Positions 4,839 through 11,390 of a stretch of 11,911 bases of DNA are shown here, piece by piece. The stretch covers positions 1-11,911 of the forward strand of contig CAYMPW010000030.1 of NCBI GenBank assembly GCA_964392725.1, given 5' to 3'. Position 1 is the stretch's first letter. Every line of letters begins with the position of its first letter. The notes under the pieces are model-generated. The model was not told the origin of the DNA and ran no database searches. It worked only from the letters and a program-made list of their open reading frames with translations. Source of the stretch: CAYMPW01 sp964392725 (GTDB lineage Archaea; Thermoplasmatota; Thermoplasmata; Methanomassiliicoccales; Methanomethylophilaceae). Position numbers and translations under genes: made by a program.

Positions 4839-6682
4839 GGGAACCTCCATTTTAATCCGATACCGAGGCCACCGATAACCATCACAACGGCTCCAATTCC
4901 CATAATAATGAGATTGCCTGTCATGTAGCCTAAGAGGGCGACAAACGCGCCTGCAAGCATGATTATGGCAAAGATAAACGGCGAGAGGTCTATAGGTGGT
5001 GGAGGTACCGGCGTAGGATCTACATTCTCATAATTTCCTGTGATCAGTTCGGGCATTTCTACAACTTCGAGATTAAATGTGTCAATTGCCTTTCCTTCGT
5101 TTGTCATGGATTTTATGTCGATTGAATATCCTTTGTTCATTGCGATCGTGTTGATTGCTTCTCCAGTACCTGTTGTAGAATCGGCTGGCCCCCACACGGC
5201 GGCTAAACCGATCTTATCCCAGGAATTCATTCCTTTCAACAGTGTTTTGTTGTCGAGGTATGTCATCGGAGTAAACAGCACATCTTCCGCTATCTTCTGG
5301 TCGGCTTCGTCGTAAATGTCTCCGATGCACAAGAGCTGCATTGCGTTCAATGAGAGCGTTGCTTTCAATTCCTTAAGATCTGTTTCGTGTCTTTCATAAT
5401 ATCTGGACATTTGTTCCATGGCCGAAATCGTGATCAACATTCTTTCTTCGGATGTTAAGTTGAGGTTGCTGCTAACCGTTGATAATGCAGATTGCGAAAT
5501 GTAAACACTGGCTTCACCGCATGCATTGTAGATGTTCCACTGTGCCTGTGCGGTTTCAGCGGCCTTCGATACAACATATGTACAAGATCCGAGAACGGAT
5601 GAAATGGATCTGAATGCAGGGATAAGGCTAACCGCATTATCTCCGTGGTTGTAGTTTGCGTGTTTTACAATGAAATCCAGCTCGGTTTTAGCTCCGATTG
5701 AACCTCCATTGAGTATGTTCACATTCTGGCCGTTGTAAGCTGTTAAAACGGCGGTATCATCGATGTTTAAAGCGGCTCCTGGAACCACTTCCGCGGTATC
5801 GAGTGTTGCAACCTGTGTTATGGATCCGAGGTATGATCTGTTTGGTTGAGCTTCGTAAACTCCCGATGGGAGTTTCATTGCTGCGAGATCGTTACGGCCT
5901 TCATTGAGTGTCCAATCTTTACCGTTGGAATCCGTGATGTATGCGTTTCCGCCATCGACATACAAAAATCCATCCGTGGATCTTATGTAGATCCTGTCGG
6001 AATTTGTGTCTGTGATTGTGGTTGCCATTCCATATTCTGCGAACGGCGTTTTTGTTGAGTTTTCATCTGTGAGATATTCGGTACCGCCCAATTTGAACCC
6101 GACTTGCATGTTATTTTTTCCATATGTGTCGGCAACATCCGAATTGTTCCAATTCTGAATCAAATTGTCCAATGGTCTGAATGTTTCTCCAATGTAGAAG
6201 GCGGCTGCTTGTGCTTCCGCTGCCATACGATCGTACACGACAGAATTTTTCAGAACATCGTTCATGTCAAATTTGACATCTTTTTGCCAAATTTCCGCGC
6301 ATGATATTTCCGCCTGACGCATTGCGTATGTAGAAATAAGCTGGAGAGTTGGTGCAGTCGATGTCGTTTTTGTTGTGATCAACTGAATCATATTGTTTTG
6401 TTCTGCGATGATTTTTTTTGCTTCGGCCGAACGATACTGTTGTTTGACTGTGTCGTCGTTACCTGCCCCTCCATTTTCATGAGGTGCGAAGAAATCTTTC
6501 TGGAATGCATCCCCCAATATTTTTCCACAAACTGCTGTCGTGAGGAACATTCCTATTACGATTAATCCCGAAATTGCTATTGCATCCGATTCTTCCTGTT
6601 CTTCGGCAGTGAAAACCGCGAATGTGCACACGGAAAGCATGCACATCACGGCGGCTACCGCCATGAGTTTGTTTGTGTTCAT
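4829..6682 (-). CDS. Membrane-anchored surface protein with large unknown ectodomain (617 aa)
   Basis: A hydrophobic N-terminus (MNTNKLMAVAAVMCMLSVCTFAVF) resembles a signal peptide. An acidic patch EEQEESDA follows, then a second hydrophobic helix (about 34-58). The bulk, roughly 70-555, is an unrecognised ectodomain that starts with long polar helices (VKQQYRSAEAKKIIAEQNNM) and continues with beta-rich and helical parts. A proline spacer (PTPVPPPP) leads to two C-terminal membrane helices (about 567-585 and 589-610). ATG 6682 is preferred because GGTGGT lies four bases upstream; the earlier in-frame GTG codons form that SD. Spike or fusion proteins of enveloped archaeal viruses share this signal, ectodomain and anchor layout. 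The early long helices next to a membrane segment would suit a fusion protein, but this is conjecture. Confidence 0.75.
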   Translation of the reverse strand: MNTNKLMAVAAVMCMLSVCTFAVFTAEEQEESDAIAISGLIVIGMFLTTAVCGKILGDAFQKDFFAPHENGGAGNDDTVKQQYRSAEAKKIIAEQNNMIQLITTKTTSTAPTLQLISTYAMRQAEISCAEIWQKDVKFDMNDVLKNSVVYDRMAAEAQAAAFYIGETFRPLDNLIQNWNNSDVADTYGKNNMQVGFKLGGTEYLTDENSTKTPFAEYGMATTITDTNSDRIYIRSTDGFLYVDGGNAYITDSNGKDWTLNEGRNDLAAMKLPSGVYEAQPNRSYLGSITQVATLDTAEVVPGAALNIDDTAVLTAYNGQNVNILNGGSIGAKTELDFIVKHANYNHGDNAVSLIPAFRSISSVLGSCTYVVSKAAETAQAQWNIYNACGEASVYISQSALSTVSSNLNLTSEERMLITISAMEQMSRYYERHETDLKELKATLSLNAMQLLCIGDIYDEADQKIAEDVLFTPMTYLDNKTLLKGMNSWDKIGLAAVWGPADSTTGTGEAINTIAMNKGYSIDIKSMTNEGKAIDTFNLEVVEMPELITGNYENVDPTPVPPPPIDLSPFIFAIIMLAGAFVALLGYMTGNLIIMGIGAVVMVIGGLGIGLKWRFPWI

Positions 6683-8802
6683 TGGAACCACCACATCAAG
6701 ACGGTTATTACACCCAATGCAGCTGCTGCAATGTATGCTACCGGTGTTATGAATAAACCGACGAACAGTGCAATGACTGCAAAGACTGCAACAACTATCA
6801 ACATTGTATTCGAGGATCCGCCGAGGATGGACTTCTCGAATGTTGCTTCGAGAACAACATCACCGCCGATCAGGATCGTTCTTTTTTCGTCCGTAGATCC
6901 GTCGCTCCATTTTACGAATTTGTAACCTATGTTAGGCTGTGCATGAATTGTTACACTGGTTCCGGGAGTGTATTCTCCGTTTCCGATTAAGGTTCCTCCT
7001 TCGTTCGATGTGAGAACAATTGAATGCGTAATGAGTGTTGAGCCTACTTCCTTGAATAAGGCCACATATGATGCGTTCTGCGTTACATAGACGGTTCTGG
7101 GGTTGTCAGTGTTTCCATCGCTCCATTTTACGAATATGAAGCCTTCTGCTGCGGTTGCAAAGATGAGCGCGGTTGAATTTGCTTCATAGGATCCGCTTCC
7201 ATGAACGGCTCCACCGATAGAGGGCGTTACCTGAATGTTGAATTTGATTGAGGGTTTTACAATTTCTTTGAATTCTGCGTTTAAAGTAACATTGCTTCCA
7301 CCGAGTGTTATTGTTCTGGGGTTGTCAGTGTTTCCATCGCTCCATTTTACGAATTTATATCCTGTATCTGGAGAAGCGGAAATTGTAATTGTTGTTCCTT
7401 CGGTGTATGTTCCCGATCCAGCGGTTGCCCCACCATGTCCAGGTGTAATTGTTGCCGTTACCGATTTGATTGGATCTTCCACCTTTTCAAATGTTGCGGA
7501 TAAAGACATGTTGAAATTAACTGTAACATTTCTGGGGTTCTGGGTGTTGCCGTCGCTCCATTTTACGAATTTGTATCCGCTGTCTGGAGTTGCAGAGATA
7601 ACCGCGGTAGATCCGTGAACGTATGAACCGTTTCCGAACACATTACCGCCATAACCTGCCGATAATGAGAGTGTGTGCTTCTCAACCGGGATTTCCGTTT
7701 TTTCAAATGTTGCTGATAAAGACATGTTAGAATTGACAGTAACCGTTCTTGGGTTCTGGGTGTTACCGTCGCTCCAATGTGCGAATTCATAACCGCTATC
7801 GGGTGTTGCTGTGATTTGTGTTGAAGATCCTTTGACGACATAACCTCCGCCTGTTACATTTCCACCTGTACCTGCAGAAATCTGAAGGTACACGTTTTCG
7901 GGTTCGGGTGCAGTTATCGTAACAGATCTGGAAGCAGTGTCGCTTCCAGCTTCGTTCCTTACTGTCAATGTGATCGTGTATGTTCCTGGTTCAGAGTATG
8001 TATGTGTGGTTATCGAACGAGTGGATGTGTAGCCGTCACCGAAATCCCATTTGTAAGATTCAGCGTACTGTGAACCTTTTGCGTTGAGTGTGACTGTCGA
8101 ATCGTCCGTAGAGATTGTGAATGATGCTTTAGGAGGTTCGGCAGCAGCAATCCATTGAGCGTAAATGTTTGTTTCACCAGATATGTTGATTGTATCGCCT
8201 GGGTCGTATAATGTACCTCCAGATGACGATAAACTCCATCCTGCGAACTCCATGCCTTCATCAGGTGCGAAATTACACTTCTGGAAAGTCAAATTTGGTT
8301 CTGCAGATACGGTTGTGGATTCTCCAGAACCGTTATTTGCATGGTATGTTACATCGAATCCAGACACTTCAACATAAAAACTACGTGTAAGTTTAGGGTT
8401 TTCGATTGGGCTTTTGTGTACTTCATATTCTATTGTCCATCTTCCAACTTCTGGAGCGTAGCCCTGGGCTTTTTGGTATAAATATCCCACATTCTGGTTT
8501 GGAGCGGCGCAGTCAGACAATTCTAACCAACTCGGTACCGATCCAGATCTCATAGAGAGAATGTTGCTTTCAGAGAACCAATAACCAGGGTATTGAACGT
8601 TTTTGGTTCCACCATATATTGTTAATCTATCTCCCACGTTGATTTTGATAGTTTGTCCATCGATTCCGGGGCCGAGATCAACTCTCATTAAATTCGCATC
8701 CGATTCATCATCGAACGCCATAACGGCGGAAACTGCGGTAAATACCATTATGCTGGCCATAAGAATGGCCAGCATGTGCTTTGAATTGATTTTATGATTC
8801 AT
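6679..8802 (-). CDS. PKD/InlB-repeat surface protein with C-terminal membrane anchor (707 aa)
   Basis: A signal peptide covers about 1-29 and is followed by DDESDA. Then come an Ig-like N-terminal domain (36-145), one Flg_new/InlB-type repeat (147-217, ending in YAQW) and a PKD domain (224-298, with WDFGDG and the SEPGTYTITLTV signature). Five tandem divergent InlB-type repeats follow at about 304-368, 376-440, 448-512, 521-584 and 593-657, each with GGxxxGxGxY and FxxWSDG. Two membrane helices end the protein (666-686, 687-704; MWWFQ). These folds mediate adhesion or form stalks on cell or virion surfaces. ATG 8802 has a GGTGAT SD built from the end of the 860-aa gene four bases upstream. 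It probably displays beside the DGR-diversified adhesin as a second spike. A cellular adhesin captured by the element is an alternative. Confidence 0.85.
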   Translation of the reverse strand: MNHKINSKHMLAILMASIMVFTAVSAVMAFDDESDANLMRVDLGPGIDGQTIKINVGDRLTIYGGTKNVQYPGYWFSESNILSMRSGSVPSWLELSDCAAPNQNVGYLYQKAQGYAPEVGRWTIEYEVHKSPIENPKLTRSFYVEVSGFDVTYHANNGSGESTTVSAEPNLTFQKCNFAPDEGMEFAGWSLSSSGGTLYDPGDTINISGETNIYAQWIAAAEPPKASFTISTDDSTVTLNAKGSQYAESYKWDFGDGYTSTRSITTHTYSEPGTYTITLTVRNEAGSDTASRSVTITAPEPENVYLQISAGTGGNVTGGGYVVKGSSTQITATPDSGYEFAHWSDGNTQNPRTVTVNSNMSLSATFEKTEIPVEKHTLSLSAGYGGNVFGNGSYVHGSTAVISATPDSGYKFVKWSDGNTQNPRNVTVNFNMSLSATFEKVEDPIKSVTATITPGHGGATAGSGTYTEGTTITISASPDTGYKFVKWSDGNTDNPRTITLGGSNVTLNAEFKEIVKPSIKFNIQVTPSIGGAVHGSGSYEANSTALIFATAAEGFIFVKWSDGNTDNPRTVYVTQNASYVALFKEVGSTLITHSIVLTSNEGGTLIGNGEYTPGTSVTIHAQPNIGYKFVKWSDGSTDEKRTILIGGDVVLEATFEKSILGGSSNTMLIVVAVFAVIALFVGLFITPVAYIAAAALGVITVLMWWFQ
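6832..7893 (-). repeat. Five tandem InlB-like (Flg_new_2-type) coding repeats
   Basis: Each unit is about 65-72 codons, and the consensus YKFVKWSDGNT(D/Q)NPRT recurs in all five. At DNA level the third and fourth units share an identical 42-bp block (7313-7354 and 7094-7135), 219 bp apart, whereas the other copies differ at several sites. This points to recent duplication or gene conversion within the array. Confidence 0.8.
8750..8775. other. Perfect 11-bp inverted repeat inside the signal-peptide codons
   Basis: ATGCTGGCCAT (8750-8760) is complementary to ATGGCCAGCAT (8765-8775) across AAGA. In the leftward mRNA this would be a strong stem-loop about 27 nt after the ATG at 8802, covering codons for MLAILMASI. 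It may be coincidental to the signal peptide or may tune translation of the 707-aa protein. Confidence 0.55.
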
Positions 8803-8806
8803 TGTA

Positions 8807-11389
8807 TCACCACACCAATTCGGCCACGCCGAGGAATATTAAACCGGCAATACTGACAATCATGATTCCTGTAACTCCAGCGGCCGCGATGATGTGGCCT
8901 GTGTAGATCATAATCGCAATTACGAAAATGAGCAACAAACATGCTGCGATCGGAATCATAATCTTTTCAGCTTTATCGTCTACCGGGACTGGGATTTCTT
9001 CACAAACAACTGTAATCACGACATCGCCTGTAACCGCTGCGCCTGGGATTGAGATTTTGTTTCCAGAGTAACATGGTTCGAGATATTCTGAATCACCGAT
9101 TGTTACTTTAACCGCTGTTGGAAGCTTGAATCCTTCACGAGGAGTAAGCGTGATCGTGATGGGTTTCTTGTAATCAACCACGTTTGAAGTGTATGTACCA
9201 TCGGTAACTTTCAATGTAAGTTTGAAAACTTGTCCTTCGCAGACAGCATGAACAGATACGTCTCCTGTTACCTTCTCTCCAGCGATTGCTACTTCTCCAG
9301 AGGTTTTATTGTAGAGGTATTCGGAGGTTTTCAGTGTGTGTCCGCCGATGGTTATTGTAATCTGATTTGGGAGATTGTAACCTTCAAGAGGAGTTATGAC
9401 GAATGTTATGGGCTGGCCGTGAATAGGATCTATCGGAGTGTATGTTCCGGAGGTTACATCGGCAATACCTGCGTACACCTGTAACCACTTTGCATAGATC
9501 GTTGTGTTGGATGTTATTTCGGTTCCCTTGAAATTGAAAGGTTCTCCTGTGCATTCCGCGTTGGCGTACCAGCCGTCAAACCTGTAGCCTGTTCTTCCAG
9601 GATCTTCTGCAGGTTCCGTTGCATATTCGTTTTTCACAACATTTTGTTTTTCAACCGTGGTTCCGCCACTTGTTTCAAAGGTTACATCGTATATTTCTAT
9701 CCATTTTGCGTAAAGTGTTGTGGGTTCCACAATTGCGGTTGTTTCAAAGTTAAAGGGTAAACCAGTGTATTCTGCGTTGGCATACCAGCCCATGAATTTG
9801 TAACCGGCTCTTGTTGGATCTTCTGCAGGTTCTGAAGCCATTGAGTTTTCAACAACTGTTTGTTTGGGTATGATTGAACCTCCAACCACGTCAAATGTAA
9901 CATCGTGTGTGGGCAACACCGACGCGGCATCCGCGTCGAAAACATAAGCCAAGCGGGCCCCAATATCCGAGCGCGAGTAGCCCAGGGAGTAGTCATAGAT
10001 GCACGAGACACCAGCATCCAACCCATTACCCCAGCTACCGCCAACGCAGAAGAGAGACGGCCCAGATCCGCCAGTCTGATAATCATATGTGCCGTTGGAA
10101 TTGGATCCAGAATTTTCGATACCAATACCCCATGAATTGGGATTTGTACTTATTTTACTGGGATATCCGCCATTGGGTATCGTTATAAGATTTGTTTTGT
10201 TCGATGTTTCGTCGTTGATTCCGGTGGAGTGCTGGCCGATATAAATTTTATTATCTTTCATTACGACATCGTCTACGAATTCTGACAGAGATCCGTGGGC
10301 ATTTTCTATGATGTATTTTACACCGGTTGTTGTGTTGGACGTACTTCCATAGTACATACCTCCATTCATAGTACCTGTTTTGGTTGGGCCACTGTTTCCG
10401 CTGGTACTTCCACTACCGAATGTTTTTTGAGAATCAAAATGACATCCGATTGATATTGTGATAAGTTTGAAGAGTTGCTGTTGAGGGAAATTCCATTGTG
10501 TCGCGTGTCCATTTTTAACTACATTGTTATCTGCAGCATCTCTAAATTCAGCTCTTGTTTTACTTGCCGTTGGTGCTGAATCAGAGATTGATAAGAGTTT
10601 ATCTCCAACGATTGTACATTCATATACGGCTATTCCATAATATTCATAGATCCAATCATCCATCGTATGCGCAGGCGCATCACCCTTGGTGTGATCGTTG
10701 GTTAAAGTGAGTGTAGATGCTGTAGATGTGATATATGTTGTTGGAATGCACCACATTACATTATTGGTTTTGATGTCGTTTGCTGCAGATCTTCCATCGA
10801 TATATTGGGAAAGATTGTTGTTTTTAAGTTTACCTTTGAAATCTCCAGACAATGGATCAAATACACCATAATAACAGAAATCAATAAAAGAATTAGATTC
10901 CCAATCTGTGTTTTGTATATATCCGGTTCCTGTATTTTTCACTGGAGATAATGCTGCAAGATCGTCTGCATAAGACAATGCATCATCTGCACCAGATGCG
11001 AATTTGTTTGCATCGAAATTAAGTGTGTATGTGAATTTTTCTTCGTAGTCAAGATTTATTTTAAAAGATTCTCCGGCTACGGCTTTGAATGTTTTTTTAT
11101 CAGAAACTAAATTTCCTACCGATTCTCCATAAATATACCATAAAGTATTTTCAGATAATCTGAAGGTAACTTTGCCTTGAACTGATGTTGTAGATGTCTG
11201 ATCGCTAAAGCCATCACTTACCGCTTCGGCAGTGATTGTTATTCCCGATTGTATTGGATCGGTAGATACAAACAGAACTGATTCTCCGCCTGCAGCTTCT
11301 ACATCGGCGGATACTACAATTCCAATTCCACCAAGTAACAAAAGCGCGGTTATCAGTACTGCTATTGTTGTGTTCTTTGTTTTATACAT
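8807..11389 (-). CDS. DGR target: secreted C-type-lectin-like adhesin with Flg_new repeats and membrane anchor (860 aa)
   Basis: A signal peptide lies at about 1-30 (IAVLITALLLLGGIGIVVSA). Beta-rich N-terminal domains occupy 35-285. A C-type-lectin/formylglycine-enzyme-like ligand-binding domain follows (about 290-484), with the ATQWNFPQQQLFKLI helix, SIGCHFDSQ, and the closing pattern CVGGSW...GLDAG...DIGARLAYVF that is typical of DGR variable proteins. Then come two Flg_new repeats (495-564, 567-636, each with GWYANAE and YAKW), two homologous repeats of about 80 residues (638-718, 721-797) and two membrane helices (810-830, 832-853). The ATG at 11389 starts two bases after the RT stop begins (TAAAATG) and has GGAAGTGA as SD. 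The variable face would be displayed outside the cell or virion and would bind hosts or receptors (family knowledge plus context). Confidence 0.85.
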   Translation of the reverse strand: MYKTKNTTIAVLITALLLLGGIGIVVSADVEAAGGESVLFVSTDPIQSGITITAEAVSDGFSDQTSTTSVQGKVTFRLSENTLWYIYGESVGNLVSDKKTFKAVAGESFKINLDYEEKFTYTLNFDANKFASGADDALSYADDLAALSPVKNTGTGYIQNTDWESNSFIDFCYYGVFDPLSGDFKGKLKNNNLSQYIDGRSAANDIKTNNVMWCIPTTYITSTASTLTLTNDHTKGDAPAHTMDDWIYEYYGIAVYECTIVGDKLLSISDSAPTASKTRAEFRDAADNNVVKNGHATQWNFPQQQLFKLITISIGCHFDSQKTFGSGSTSGNSGPTKTGTMNGGMYYGSTSNTTTGVKYIIENAHGSLSEFVDDVVMKDNKIYIGQHSTGINDETSNKTNLITIPNGGYPSKISTNPNSWGIGIENSGSNSNGTYDYQTGGSGPSLFCVGGSWGNGLDAGVSCIYDYSLGYSRSDIGARLAYVFDADAASVLPTHDVTFDVVGGSIIPKQTVVENSMASEPAEDPTRAGYKFMGWYANAEYTGLPFNFETTAIVEPTTLYAKWIEIYDVTFETSGGTTVEKQNVVKNEYATEPAEDPGRTGYRFDGWYANAECTGEPFNFKGTEITSNTTIYAKWLQVYAGIADVTSGTYTPIDPIHGQPITFVITPLEGYNLPNQITITIGGHTLKTSEYLYNKTSGEVAIAGEKVTGDVSVHAVCEGQVFKLTLKVTDGTYTSNVVDYKKPITITLTPREGFKLPTAVKVTIGDSEYLEPCYSGNKISIPGAAVTGDVVITVVCEEIPVPVDDKAEKIMIPIAACLLLIFVIAIMIYTGHIIAAAGVTGIMIVSIAGLIFLGVAELVW
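8999..9478 (-). repeat. Two homologous ~80-residue coding repeats before the membrane anchor
   Basis: Both begin with a TDGTYT/TSGTYT strand, contain ITxxITPxEGxxLP and a T(I)TIG strand, and end in GDVxxxxVCE. Identity is visible in protein but low in DNA, so this is an old duplication. They are probably beta domains that extend the stalk. Confidence 0.55.
9482..9907 (-). repeat. Two tandem Flg_new (Listeria-Bacteroides type) coding repeats
   Basis: Both units encode DVTF...GG...KQ.VV.N..A.EPAEDP.R.GY.F.GWYANAE.TG.PFNF...YAKW, about 70 residues each. Short stretches are identical at DNA level, for example GGATCTTCTGCAGGTTC near 9600 and 9816 on the plus strand. They form the stalk just after the diversified domain. 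Confidence 0.75.
9920..9938. other. Perfect 8-bp hairpin immediately 3' of the VR (DGR target-recognition cruciform)
   Basis: CGACGCGG (9920-9927) pairs fully with CCGCGTCG (9931-9938) across a 3-nt loop. It begins at the last base of the VR-like segment on the coding strand and is read through as FDADAAS. In the Bordetella phage DGR a GC-rich hairpin/cruciform just downstream of the VR is needed for efficient retrohoming; position, stem length and composition match here. Confidence 0.7.
9938..10062 (-). other. Putative DGR variable repeat (VR), approximate limits
   Basis: This segment encodes about residues 444-484 of the target. On the coding strand only about 10% of bases are A (12 of 123 by hand count) and GC is about 57%, well above the surrounding AT-rich gene. 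The codons at the expected ligand-contact positions (S452, G454, N455, D458, C463, I464, Y465, D466, Y467, G470, Y471, R473, D475) all end in C or T, as expected if they arose from AAC/AAT template codons. The invariant end (ATTGGGGCCCGCTTGGC) is GC-rich like an IMH element. The limits are estimated, since no template repeat is available for alignment. Confidence 0.65.
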
Positions 11390-11390
11390 T

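Noticed and set aside
7000..7900. CRISPR-like array suggested by regularly spaced DNA repeats
   Set aside because: The repeats are imperfect, spaced about 215 bp, in one frame, and encode InlB-like domains; units and spacers are not CRISPR-sized.
9697..10125. An overlapping 142-aa minus-strand frame, and plus-strand frames of 76 and 93 aa, across the VR
   Set aside because: They are shadows of the lectin-like coding frame. Their openness follows from the GC-rich, low-A VR, and they lack SD sites and protein-like features.
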